A stretch of DNA of 64,000 nt, taken from NCBI GenBank assembly GCA_025361185.1, contig JANYAR010000175.1, positions 30,502-94,501 on the forward strand. Direction: 5' to 3'. Position 1 is the first letter of the stretch; each line of letters begins with the position of its first letter. The DNA is from Alphaproteobacteria bacterium (lineage in GTDB: Bacteria > Pseudomonadota > Alphaproteobacteria > Micropepsales > Micropepsaceae). This document shows, in pieces, positions 9,255 to 19,078 of the stretch. The position numbers were made by a program, and so were the translations under genes. The notes beneath the pieces were generated by a model, which saw only the letters and a list, made by a program, of their open reading frames with translations, ran no database searches and was not told the origin of the DNA.

Positions 9255-10307
9255 ATGAGGACGTCATTGAACATGCTTGCCGTGCTGTTGCTGGGATCGC
9301 TGCCGGCCTATGCCCAGGGCAGCGCCCAACAGGCTGGGCAGGCCGCAGCGGCAGGACGCGCGGCGCAACTGGCCATCGAGGCCGGATCACCCAAGCTCGC
9401 GGTGACGGAAGAAATCCTTCCCTTGCGCATTCCCGGCCACACCTTGGGCGAAACCGAAGGCGTGACAAGGAACAAGGCGGGCCATCTGTTCGTCTATTCG
9501 CGCACCGGCTGGGGCGGCTCCTCGCGCGGCGGCACGGCGGCGCGGCTGTTCGAGTTCGACCAGACCAACAAATACGTCAAGGAATGGCTGCCCGATTCCT
9601 ATGGCGCGTCCTTTGCCCATGCCGTGCGCGCCGACGCACAGGGAAATATCTGGGTGGTGGATGAAGGTTCCAACACGGTGCAGAAGGTCGATCCCACCGG
9701 CATGGTGAAGATGGTCCTGGGCCGCAAGCCGGAGTCGATCGACTGGTGGGAAGAGTTTGTCGAACGCGGCGGCAAGGACACCAACATTCACCCCGACGGC
9801 AACATGGGCACCTTCAACCGCCCGACCGATGTGGCGTGGGACGCCGACGGCAACATCTTTGTCTCCGACGGCTACGTCAATTCGCGGGTGGTGAAGATCT
9901 CCAGGGATGGCGTGTGGCAGAAGTCGTTTGGCACTTACGGCACCGGCGACGGCCAGATGAAAATTCCGCATGGCATCGCGGTCCATGACGAGCGGGTCTA
10001 TGTCGCGGACCGCAACAACAGCCGCATTCAGGTGTTCGACCTCAATCTCAATTTCCAGAAATACATTACGGGCGTGGGCCAGCCCTGGAGCGTCCAGGTC
10101 ACGCCGAAATACATCTATAGCGGCGACGGCACCGGCAAGATCTACCGGCTCGACCATGACGGCAAGCTGCTGGGCTGGGCCCAGACCAGCCTGGGCCAGG
10201 GCCAGACCGGCTGCCTGATCCATTCGCTGCATGCCGAAGGCGACAATGTGCTCTACAAGGGCGCCTGCTCGTTGTGGAACGTGGAGAAGATTACTTTCAA
10301 AGAGTAG
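9255..10307 (+). CDS. Exported NHL-repeat beta-propeller protein
   Basis: 350 residues with a Sec signal (MRTSLNMLAVLLLGSLPAYAQ) and NHL-type blades, for example RPTDVAWDADGNIFVSDGY and PHGIAVHDERVYVADRNNSRIQVFD. Such propellers resemble the peptidyl-hydroxyglycine lyase fold, but catalytic activity is not evident, so a periplasmic binding or sugar-lactonase-like role is as likely. GAGGGGA lies five bases before ATG. It is monocistronic: a dispersed repeat follows and the divergent glycosyltransferase lies upstream. Confidence 0.82.
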   Translation: MRTSLNMLAVLLLGSLPAYAQGSAQQAGQAAAAGRAAQLAIEAGSPKLAVTEEILPLRIPGHTLGETEGVTRNKAGHLFVYSRTGWGGSSRGGTAARLFEFDQTNKYVKEWLPDSYGASFAHAVRADAQGNIWVVDEGSNTVQKVDPTGMVKMVLGRKPESIDWWEEFVERGGKDTNIHPDGNMGTFNRPTDVAWDADGNIFVSDGYVNSRVVKISRDGVWQKSFGTYGTGDGQMKIPHGIAVHDERVYVADRNNSRIQVFDLNLNFQKYITGVGQPWSVQVTPKYIYSGDGTGKIYRLDHDGKLLGWAQTSLGQGQTGCLIHSLHAEGDNVLYKGACSLWNVEKITFKE

Positions 10308-10332
10308 TACGTCTCTCTCAACATCTATCCGT

Positions 10333-10459
10333 GTCATCCCCGGCCGAGCGCCGCATAGCGGCGCGAGCGGAAGGGGACCCAGGTTTCGACATCTAGAGGT
10401 GGCGTTACCTGGGTTCCCTTCCCTCGCCGCGCGTGATCGCGCGGCTCGCCGGGAATGAC
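10333..10459. repeat. Nested imperfect inverted repeat
   Basis: Outer arms GTCATCCCCGGC and GCCGGGAATGAC bound the element, and inner arms GGGGACCCAGGT and ACCTGGGTTCCC lie symmetrically inside. The whole could fold into a long hairpin. The form is that of dispersed intergenic palindromic elements in alphaproteobacteria. Only this copy is seen in the window. It fills the first part of the 350-base gap between the NHL gene and the orphan membrane protein; the rest of the gap shows no clear gene. Confidence 0.7.
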
Positions 10460-10655
10460 ATGGGGGAAACGCCTTCCCGACGTCAGGGTCAACGCCAAGT
10501 ACCCACCCTTTACACTGCTGAGGCCCAATTCGAGTATAACAATCGCAAGAACCCCAACTTTTCGGGGCGGCAATAGCAGGCCTCTGAAGCAGGGTTACTG
10601 GTATCCGCTTCAGCGTAATCTACGGACCAGCGATAAACGCAAGCGGGGATAAGCG

Positions 10656-11516
10656 ATGCTGAGGGGGCAACAAATCCGCGCAGCAATTGCTGCGGCCGTT
10701 TGGATTGGGCTTCTCGTGCCTTTGGCCCGACTGGAAACATCAGCGCCACCACTGCCACAGGCAGCACAAGCCAGCCATGCCAAACCCGATCCCAAAAAGT
10801 GCGAGGAGCGGGATTTCTGGGGACGTACTGTATGCGACCCAGTGGCGGGATATACGGGTATGCTCGCGCTGTTTACTGGTGTCCTGACCCTGGTCAGCAT
10901 CGTTCAAATTGGCTTTCTCATTCGCGCTGATAAAGCTGCCGCAATCAATGCTGAAACCGCCAAACGGCAAATGGCGATAGCCGGCCAGCAAACGGAAATC
11001 TTGGAGAGGCAAAAGGAAATCCAGCGGCAAGAATTTATCGCTACCCATCGACCAAGACTACGTATGCGGTTGTTGCAAATGGAAAGGCCCGTCTTGGGAA
11101 AGCCCATCGTGGTCAAATACGAGGTCGTGAATATTGGCGAGACCAACGCCCAAATTGTCGACAATACGATCACTATCCGCGTTGACGCCGTTCCCCAGCC
11201 AGAAATACCGGGAGACAGGCCGAAAACCGTTCAACTCAATTTTACGCGGCAGTTCCATTTCGCCAACGACCTCAGGCAAGGTGAGGCGCTGCCTGCCAGC
11301 GGGGAAATAACCACTTTCGACCCGGCTTGGGGCTTCAATGGCCTTGGGGCTTGGTGGGAAAATCGTCTGTTTATAATTGGGATGATTAGATACATGGACA
11401 ATAACGGGGTTTTGCGTAGGACCAGATTCTACAGAGTGGCCACTCAAGACCCCAACCGCTTCGTTTTCCCTCAGTTCGAGACTGCTACGGCCCTCGACCA
11501 CGAATACGAAGACTGA
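10656..11516 (+). CDS. Hypothetical membrane protein
   Basis: 286 residues, no named family recognised. There is an N-terminal hydrophobic segment (residues about 8-25), a second membrane segment near residues 67-90 (GMLALFTGVLTLVSIVQIGFLI), then a Lys/Gln-rich helix likely to be coiled coil (QQTEILERQKEIQRQEF), and a C-terminal soluble beta-rich part beginning FIATHRPRLRMRL. The last motif recurs in orphan alphaproteobacterial membrane proteins. GGGGAT precedes the ATG. It stands alone between a repeat and tandem structured elements, and its codon use looks less GC-biased than its neighbours, hinting at accessory origin. Confidence 0.65.
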   Translation: MLRGQQIRAAIAAAVWIGLLVPLARLETSAPPLPQAAQASHAKPDPKKCEERDFWGRTVCDPVAGYTGMLALFTGVLTLVSIVQIGFLIRADKAAAINAETAKRQMAIAGQQTEILERQKEIQRQEFIATHRPRLRMRLLQMERPVLGKPIVVKYEVVNIGETNAQIVDNTITIRVDAVPQPEIPGDRPKTVQLNFTRQFHFANDLRQGEALPASGEITTFDPAWGFNGLGAWWENRLFIIGMIRYMDNNGVLRRTRFYRVATQDPNRFVFPQFETATALDHEYED

Positions 11517-11533
11517 CGCCCTAGCTCCCCGCC

Positions 11534-11655
11534 CGGAACCAAACACCGTCTCCGTGTGTTTGCTTATGGTCAGGGGGGCTCCAACCACCCTGGCCATTCA
11601 AAGAAAAGCCTGGCGCACCCAGCCCCCCCCCAGCCCCGCGCCGGGCTTTTTTGTG
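11534..11655 (+). ncRNA. Candidate structured small RNA, copy 1
   Basis: About 120 bases beginning CGGAACC, with a small AAACAC/GTGTTT hairpin, a GTCAGG box at 11569 and a C-rich segment, ending in a GC hairpin plus T run. A second copy follows with the same internal spacing (GTCAGG to AAGCCTG is 37 bases in both) at a period of about 146 bases. No reading frame is conserved between copies because the period is not a multiple of three. A tandem sRNA pair is the preferred reading; a degenerate intergenic repeat is the alternative. Confidence 0.4.
11606..11653 (+). terminator. Rho-independent terminator
   Basis: Stem AGCCTGGCGC pairs with GCGCCGGGCT across a C-rich loop and is followed by TTTTTT. 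It is positioned to end either the orphan membrane protein transcript or the first candidate sRNA. Confidence 0.75.
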
Positions 11656-11679
11656 TCTGAGGCCGACACCACCTGCACC

Positions 11680-11800
11680 GGGAACGAAGGCGCGGCGCTA
11701 TTCGTTTTCCTACAGTCAGGGCGTCCTGAATCGCTCTGGCAATTCGAGGGAAAGCCTGACGTTTTTTAGCCTCTCCGCTCTGGCGTCAGGCTTTTCTGGG
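11680..11800 (+). ncRNA. Candidate structured small RNA, copy 2
   Basis: Diverged second copy of the element at 11534: GGGAACGAAGG start, GTCAGG box at 11715, CTGGCAATTC, then AAGCCTGACG and a terminator hairpin. By eye about three quarters of positions match copy 1 from the GTCAGG box to the terminator stem. It ends shortly before the promoter region of the radical SAM gene. Transcription is not demonstrated. Confidence 0.4.
11751..11795 (+). terminator. Rho-independent terminator
   Basis: AAAGCCTGACG pairs with CGTCAGGCTTT, followed by a short T run. It is the equivalent of the terminator in the first tandem copy, 145 bases upstream. Confidence 0.7.
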
Positions 11801-11840
11801 GCCGAAGCCTCTCCCGGTACACCTCGCCTACCATAATTTT

Positions 11841-11872
11841 GTGCTTGTTTTGTTCTTATTTTTGGGTATATA
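11841..11872 (+). promoter_or_regulatory. Promoter with LexA-like direct repeat
   Basis: GTGC-N7-GTTC at 11841-11855 matches the alphaproteobacterial LexA direct repeat GTTC-N7-GTTC in seven of eight positions. It overlaps a possible -35 (TTGTTT, 11845-11850) that is 16 bases from TATATA at 11867-11872. The radical SAM start lies ten bases beyond the -10, leaving a very short leader. SOS control is therefore possible but rests on one imperfect box. Confidence 0.4.
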
Positions 11873-11881
11873 GTCCCAAAT

Positions 11882-12985
11882 ATGACAACCGTCCTGAACA
11901 CCACCATCCGGCCCGAGCTGCTGCGCGGGCGCGGGGCCGTCTCCAACGCCGTGGGACGCTATGAAAAGCAGACCCGGGTGCTGCTGGATGATGGTTGGGA
12001 CGATGGCTGGCGGGCGGACGACGATACCCCTCCCCCAATCCGCACTGAGGTGATCCACGACGCCACCCGCACGATCATCGCCCACAACAAGTCGCCCGAC
12101 CTTTCCTTCAACCAGTCGATCAATCCCTATCGGGGCTGCGAGCATGGCTGCATCTATTGTTTCGCCCGGCCCACTCACGCCTATCTGGGCATGTCGCCGG
12201 GGGTGGATTTTGAATCCCGCCTGTTCGCCAAGCCTAACGCGGCGGCGCTGCTGGCCAAGGAATTGAGCGCGCCAGGCTATGTGCCGCAGGTGATCGCCAT
12301 GGGCACCAACACCGATCCCTATCAGCCGCTGGAAAAAAAGATGCGCATCACGCGAAGCATCCTGGAAGTGCTGCGCGAGTTCCGCCATCCCGTCGCCATC
12401 GTCACCAAATCGCCCCTGATCCTGCGCGATCTGGATATCCTGTCGGACATGGCCGCCATGGGCCTGGTCAAGGCGGCGCTGTCGATCACCACCTTGGACC
12501 GCCGCCTGGCGCGGATGATGGAGCCGCGCGCCGGCACGCCCACGCGGCGGCTGCAGGCCATTCAAGGATTGGCCGATGCCGGCATTCCGGCGGGTGTGAT
12601 GTTCGCCCCCGCCATTCCGGCGCTGAACGACCATGAGATGGAAGCGGTGCTGAACGCCGCCGCCGGCCATGGCGCGCGCAGCGCCGGCTATGTCCTGCTG
12701 CGCCTGCCGCTGGAGATCAAGGATCTGTTCCGCGAATGGCTGGAGGTGAATGTGCCCGACCGCGCCAGACATGTGATGGCGCTGGTGCGCTCCATGCGCG
12801 GCGGCAAGGATTATGACGCCAACTGGAACAGCCGCATGACCGGAACCGGGCCATATGCCCAGGTCATGGCGCGCCGCTTCCACATGGCGGTGAAGCGGCT
12901 GGAACTGAACCGCACCCGGGAGCCGCTGGCCGTCCACAGGTTCAAGCGCCCCACCCGGCTTGGAGATCAGCTCGCGCTTTTCTAA
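11882..12985 (+). CDS. PA0069-family radical SAM protein
   Basis: 367 residues, related to the spore photoproduct lyase-like COG1533 group. The 4Fe-4S/SAM motif is visible as CEHGCIYCF within NPYRGCEHGC (near residue 87), followed by a TIM-barrel-like region with VAIVTKSPLILRDLDIL and a C-terminus typical of the family (FHMAVKRLELNR). The reaction is not established. It starts at ATG immediately after an AT-rich promoter with a LexA-like box, and rnhB follows after only eight bases, suggesting a shared transcript and possibly a link to DNA damage. Confidence 0.88.
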   Translation: MTTVLNTTIRPELLRGRGAVSNAVGRYEKQTRVLLDDGWDDGWRADDDTPPPIRTEVIHDATRTIIAHNKSPDLSFNQSINPYRGCEHGCIYCFARPTHAYLGMSPGVDFESRLFAKPNAAALLAKELSAPGYVPQVIAMGTNTDPYQPLEKKMRITRSILEVLREFRHPVAIVTKSPLILRDLDILSDMAAMGLVKAALSITTLDRRLARMMEPRAGTPTRRLQAIQGLADAGIPAGVMFAPAIPALNDHEMEAVLNAAAGHGARSAGYVLLRLPLEIKDLFREWLEVNVPDRARHVMALVRSMRGGKDYDANWNSRMTGTGPYAQVMARRFHMAVKRLELNRTREPLAVHRFKRPTRLGDQLALF

Positions 12986-12993
12986 AAGGGTGC

Positions 12994-13650
12994 ATGCCTG
13001 CCCCCGACTATGCCCATGAGTCCCGCCTGCTGAAGATCGTGACTGGCCCTATCTGCGGCGTGGACGAAGCCGGACGCGGACCCTTGGCGGGGCCGGTGGT
13101 GGCGGCGGCGGTCATTCTGGACCGCGGACACATTCCGGCCGGGCTGAACGATTCCAAAAAACTTTCGGAAGACCGCCGCGAAAAGCTGTTCCCGCTTATT
13201 ATGCAAATGGCCGTGGCGGTCGGGGTGGGTGAAGCCAGCGTCGAAGAGATCGATCTGGTGAACATCCGCCAGGCCACGCATCTGGCCATGGCCCGCGCGG
13301 TGCGGGCGCTGGCCATCCCGGCGCAATTCGCGCTGGTGGACGGCAACGATGCCCCGGCCCTGTCCTGCAAATGCGAGACCCTGATCAAGGGCGACGGGCT
13401 CAGCCTGTCCATCGCCGCCGCCTCGATCATCGCCAAGGTCACGCGCGACCGGCTGATGGCGCGGCTGCATGACGAACATCCCGGCTACAATTGGCGCAGC
13501 AACAAGGGCTATGGCACCCCCGATCATCATAACGGCCTGAAAATCCACGGGGTCACGATCCATCACCGCCGCAGCTTTGCCCCGATCTACGGCATCCTGG
13601 ATGGGGAAGATTCCGGGCAGGCAGCCTTGCCCAAATCCTGCACAGATTAG
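12994..13650 (+). CDS. rnhB: Ribonuclease HII
   Basis: Cleaves the RNA strand of RNA-DNA hybrids and removes misincorporated ribonucleotides. The N-terminal GVDEAGRGPLAGPVV gives the first two catalytic acids (Asp-Glu), ALVDGNDAP the third, and SIIAKVTRDRLM the fourth. 218 residues is normal. AAAAGGG lies just upstream of ATG. It directly follows the radical SAM gene with an eight-base gap. Confidence 0.95.
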   Translation: MPAPDYAHESRLLKIVTGPICGVDEAGRGPLAGPVVAAAVILDRGHIPAGLNDSKKLSEDRREKLFPLIMQMAVAVGVGEASVEEIDLVNIRQATHLAMARAVRALAIPAQFALVDGNDAPALSCKCETLIKGDGLSLSIAAASIIAKVTRDRLMARLHDEHPGYNWRSNKGYGTPDHHNGLKIHGVTIHHRRSFAPIYGILDGEDSGQAALPKSCTD

Positions 13651-13773
13651 CCATATTGGGGGCATAAATCAGGGCAAATACCCGGCCCGCGCGATCCGGC
13701 GATTAACAAATCGCAACCCACGCTTCGACAAAGACGCTATAATGCTATTTCAAGTTGAGGACGGCGACGCGCA

Positions 13774-13980
13774 ATGCCAATCGGCAGATCACCCATCCGG
13801 TCCCGCAGCAAATGCCCGGAATGCGGCAATCCGCTTTTCTATGTCAGAACGTCGTTCACGTTCCTGACGGGATTGAAGAAACGGCGCTGCCTTGCACCGG
13901 ACTGCGATTTCGTCGATCCGCGCCGCTTCAGGATCACGACGCATCACTATGCGCCGCCCGCCGATCAGTTGCAGGACTGA
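13774..13980 (+). CDS. Small zinc-ribbon protein
   Basis: 68 residues, basic, with two cysteine pairs: CPECG near residue 14 and CLAPDC near residue 39, the layout of a zinc ribbon. No family name is recognised. A TATAAT at 13738 and GAGGA about 12 bases before ATG support expression. Its 3' end overlaps the convergent secreted-protein gene by 16 bases. A nucleic-acid binding or regulatory role would be a guess. Confidence 0.6.
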   Translation: MPIGRSPIRSRSKCPECGNPLFYVRTSFTFLTGLKKRRCLAPDCDFVDPRRFRITTHHYAPPADQLQD

Positions 13981-14588
13981 AGGCGGCCTTCGGGATCGAA
14001 GCTGGCCATAGCGCGCGCGGCGCAAATCATCACCTTGCCTGCCGTATCGGTGAGTGAAACGCCCTGCGTGCCGGAATTGTCCAGGGTGCAGGATTCGATC
14101 CGGCCGTTGGGATAGAACTGCGCCAGCGCGCCGCCGGCGCATTTGACCACCGAACTGACGCGCTGAATGCGCGACAAGGGAACGCCCGGGCCGAGCAGAC
14201 TGAAATTCTGCCCATAGCCATCGCCCGCTTGCGCCAGCTTGCAGCTGTCGCGTGTCCCGCGCAGTTGGCCATTTTCGCAAGGTGCCGCGCGCGTCGCCGG
14301 ATCGGCATTGGTTGCATCGCTGCCATATCCGGCGACCTGCGGAAGATAAGTCGAGATATTGGCCGGCATCGCCGGCGTGTAAGGCTTTCCCCCCAGGCAT
14401 ACCGAGCGGGCCTTCACACAGCGCTCATAGACCGGTTTCCAGTTTTTCCCTTCAGCGTGTGACAGACACGCTTCCCAGGACGATTGGCAGATGGCCTGCC
14501 GGGAATCGGTGCCCTCAGCTGCGGCGGCCAGGCTCAGCAAACATAGGGAGGCGGCTGTCATGAGGGCTTGCCGCGCGTTCCGTTTCAT
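13965..14588 (-). CDS. Secreted cysteine-rich protein
   Basis: 207 residues with a Sec signal (LMTAASLCLLSLAAAAEG). An N-terminal segment holds paired cysteines (ICQSSWEACL and YERCVKARSVCLGG), suggesting disulfides. The C-terminal half carries two related motifs, LAQFYPNGRIESC and MASFDPEGRLQSC, which look like an internal duplication. No family is recognised. It may be co-transcribed with the small ORF at 14616-14825 upstream. Confidence 0.65.
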   Translation of the reverse strand: MKRNARQALMTAASLCLLSLAAAAEGTDSRQAICQSSWEACLSHAEGKNWKPVYERCVKARSVCLGGKPYTPAMPANISTYLPQVAGYGSDATNADPATRAAPCENGQLRGTRDSCKLAQAGDGYGQNFSLLGPGVPLSRIQRVSSVVKCAGGALAQFYPNGRIESCTLDNSGTQGVSLTDTAGKVMICAARAMASFDPEGRLQSCN

Positions 14589-14615
14589 CTGCCCCCCGCG
14601 CGAAGATTTTTTCGA

Positions 14616-14825
14616 CTATCGGCTGCAAGCCTGCGCTGCGACCGCGATGATTCCGAAGGCGCCCCGCGAACCGATCAGCGAGATCTGGCGTGCGTGCGCC
14701 ATCGCAGGCGAACATGTTTGCAGATCGTGACGCTCGACATTGCGCACAGCGCTCAGCGACGACACAGGCGTGCTGCCCATCAAGATGGAGGCGATGATCA
14801 TGCCTATAATTGCCGGTGCGCGCAT
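14616..14825 (-). CDS. Possible small exported protein
   Basis: 69 residues if started at ATG 14825, which has GGAG four bases upstream. The N-terminus MRAPAIIGMIIASILMGSTP looks like a signal peptide or membrane anchor; the rest is short with two cysteines. It ends 27 bases before the secreted-protein gene on the same strand. Overlapping ORFs on both strands make this uncertain. The about 200 bases between its start and the 52-residue gene show no convincing gene. Confidence 0.35.
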   Translation of the reverse strand: MRAPAIIGMIIASILMGSTPVSSLSAVRNVERHDLQTCSPAMAHARQISLIGSRGAFGIIAVAAQACSR

Positions 14826-15035
14826 TGGGCTCCATCCGTGCACGAAGATACTGTTCGGGCGGGACTGTCGCCCAAATAGGTGAACGGATGGTTAGCGTCG
14901 CCTGGGCGCCGCACAATCAAGACTTTGTTTTGCCTCTATTTTTATTTGAATCGGATGGTGAAGAGTTCGCTGCTCTCGCGCCATTCGCCATCAAATGTCA
15001 GGCCGTCCGGCGGGCACGCTCCTGCGCGTGCAGAC

Positions 15036-15194
15036 TTACAGGATCACCCAGAACGCGACCGCGACCAAAGTCCAGAATGCCAAGGCCGCAAACACAACGA
15101 TGATGATGGCGCTGTCGACGCCATACACCGTGCTCTTTATCTCCGGCACATATGCGCTGTCCGGCACATACCCGCTGTCGGAAATTTCAACCAT
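15036..15194 (-). CDS. 52-residue single-span membrane protein
   Basis: Too short for the ORF track. ATG at 15194 is preceded by AAGGA at eight bases, and the frame closes with TAA at 15036. The N-terminal 25 residues are polar and acidic and contain a repeated motif, DSGYVPDSAYVPE. Residues about 30-52 are one uninterrupted hydrophobic helix with two Trp (VVFAALAFWTLVAVAFWVIL) ending at the C-terminus, as in tail-anchored small proteins. No family is recognised. TTAACCAT, a CtrA half-site, lies about 35 bases upstream. Confidence 0.6.
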   Translation of the reverse strand: MVEISDSGYVPDSAYVPEIKSTVYGVDSAIIIVVFAALAFWTLVAVAFWVIL

Positions 15195-15282
15195 GAGAAT
15201 GATCCTTCCACGGACAATTCATTTTAAATTAACCATATTTTCAGGGCGTTTCAAAGCCGTCAGAGCAGGTGCGATGCAACAA

Positions 15283-15300
15283 AGTGTGCTGCAGCACACT
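15283..15300. promoter_or_regulatory. Perfect 18-base palindrome
   Basis: AGTGTGCTGCAGCACACT is self-complementary over all 18 bases, and the flanks (AAAG/CTTT) nearly extend it. It lies about 90 bases upstream of the 52-residue membrane protein and 350 bases before ccrM. The size and symmetry fit a dimeric repressor operator; the regulator is unknown. Confidence 0.45.
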
Positions 15301-15486
15301 CTTTGGGCGGTCCGCTTTCCCTGCCCCGGGGTGAGTCGCGCAGCTGCCCGCCGGTCTGAATGTCCGGCACCATACATTGTGCTAATGATCCGGGGACGGA
15401 CGAATTGTGGGGGCGGGGCCGGCTGGCGGCGGCAGCGTTGGACCCTCGCCCGGGAGCGCAAGCCCATCGCAGGAAGCGGGGCCTGA

Positions 15487-15510
15487 CCAGGAAGCTGGCC
15501 AGGAAACTGG
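15487..15510. repeat. Tandem 12-base repeat
   Basis: CCAGGAAGCTGG is followed directly by CCAGGAAACTGG. Each unit is close to an inverted repeat (CCAG/CTGG ends). It lies in the 450-base gap upstream of ccrM, which holds no convincing gene on either strand. Confidence 0.5.
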
Positions 15511-15541
15511 GCCGTCCACACACAACATCTGGTATGGGGAT

Positions 15542-17830
<2,289 letters not shown>

Positions 17831-17839
17831 ACTTCGACC

Positions 17840-18322
17840 ATGGCCCGAACCCCCAATGAGACTCAAGACGCGCCCCGTCACAACTGGCCCACCGTGATCG
17901 GCGCCGATGCCGGCGTGACGGGCGCCGCCGCCTTTGTGCGCGCCGGGTTCAGCGATCCCACCCTGGTGCTGCGCTGGAACGAGATCGCGGGCGCCGAAGT
18001 GGCGCGGCTAGCCCAGCCCCTGAAATTCTCCGAAGGTCCTTCCGGCGGCACCTTGACCTTGCGCGCGGTGCCTGGTGCGGCACTGTTTCTGGCCCACGAG
18101 AAACGCAGCCTGTGCGAGCGCATCAATGCCTATCTGGGGCGCCCCGCCGTGGCGCAGTTGAAATTCAGCCAAGGCGCGCTGCTGCCGCGCCCGCCTGTTC
18201 GCAAAATCGAAAAAAAAGCCGGTCCCGTGCCGCCAGACGATCCCAGCCGCCGCTATCAGGGCCCCGAAGGCCTGGCCAGGGCGCTGCAGGCCCTAGCACG
18301 CCGTCGAACGGCATCGTATTAG
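17840..18322 (+). CDS. DUF721 (DciA-like) protein
   Basis: 160 residues. The DUF721 core is visible as LVLRWNEIAGAEVARLAQPLKF and TLTLRAVPGAALFLAHEKRSL, followed by a basic, Pro-rich tail. DUF721 includes DciA, the loader of the replicative helicase in bacteria lacking DnaC, but this alphaproteobacterial subgroup is diverged and that role is inferred. It is divergent from mutY with a nine-base gap. The block mutY, DUF721, DsbA, smc is a conserved alphaproteobacterial arrangement. Confidence 0.82.
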   Translation: MARTPNETQDAPRHNWPTVIGADAGVTGAAAFVRAGFSDPTLVLRWNEIAGAEVARLAQPLKFSEGPSGGTLTLRAVPGAALFLAHEKRSLCERINAYLGRPAVAQLKFSQGALLPRPPVRKIEKKAGPVPPDDPSRRYQGPEGLARALQALARRRTASY

Positions 18323-18337
18323 AGGCGCCGCCGCAGG

Positions 18338-18363
18338 AGCGTAGGCGCGAGCCGGAGCGACCA
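18338..18363. repeat. Dispersed 26-base repeat, intergenic copy
   Basis: Identical over 26 bases to the copy inside mutY at 17764-17789, in the same orientation. It sits between the DUF721 stop and the first DsbA-like gene. Confidence 0.8.
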
Positions 18364-18409
18364 GAAATAACTTCTGGCAGAAAAGCGCGGCAAAACGAAA
18401 GGGCTCGCC

Positions 18410-19078
18410 ATGTCGCGCAAGACTTGGATCATCCTGGGATTGATCGTGGCGCTGGCAGCCGGCGGCGGCGCCTATTATGTCCTGGGCGGCGACAACGACA
18501 TGCAACCGGTCAATACCGCCGCGGGGGCGTCCGGCGTCACCTACGGGCCGCTGCCCACCGACCATACATTCGGCAATGCCAAGGCCAAGGTCGTGGTGAT
18601 CGAATATGCCTCGCCCACCTGCCCGATCTGCGCCCAATTCCTGCTCAATGAGTACCCCAAGCTGAAGAGCAGCTATATCGACACCGGCAAGATCTTCTAT
18701 GTCTATCGCACTTTCTTGCGCGGCCCCGACGATGCCTCGGCGGAAAAGCTCGCCCGCTGCATGAAGGACAAATACATGTCCTTCACCGAATCGCTGTTCC
18801 GCAACCAGGCTCGCTGGGACTATGAATTCGGTATCCCCTCGCCGGACGGCGTCCATGCCGCGCTGCTGCTGCTGGCCCAGGAAGCCGGCATGAACGCCGC
18901 CGATGCCGACAAATGTCTGGCCAGCGCCGTCGACGAAGACGCCATCAGCAAGGTGGGCGAAGACGGGGTGGCCAAATACGCCGTCGCCGCCACCCCCACT
19001 TTCGTCATCAACGGCAAGGCGGAAGCCGGATTTGAGAACCTCACGGCCCGGATCGACGCGGCCTTGGCCGGACGTTGA
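18410..19078 (+). CDS. DsbA-family thiol oxidoreductase 1
   Basis: 222 residues. An N-terminal anchor or signal (ILGLIVALAAGGGAYYVLGG) is followed by a thioredoxin-fold domain with active site CPIC in EYASPTCPICAQF and the cis-Pro loop ATPTFVING. It probably acts in the periplasm forming or isomerising disulfides. It shares the GNAKAKVVVIEYA framework with the next gene, so the two are tandem duplicates. Both lie upstream of smc. Confidence 0.9.
   Translation: MSRKTWIILGLIVALAAGGGAYYVLGGDNDMQPVNTAAGASGVTYGPLPTDHTFGNAKAKVVVIEYASPTCPICAQFLLNEYPKLKSSYIDTGKIFYVYRTFLRGPDDASAEKLARCMKDKYMSFTESLFRNQARWDYEFGIPSPDGVHAALLLLAQEAGMNAADADKCLASAVDEDAISKVGEDGVAKYAVAATPTFVINGKAEAGFENLTARIDAALAGR

Noticed and set aside
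14880-15486. Plus-strand ORFs of 115 and 163 residues
   Set aside because: They run antisense through the 52-residue membrane protein gene, lack ribosome sites and show no domain pattern.
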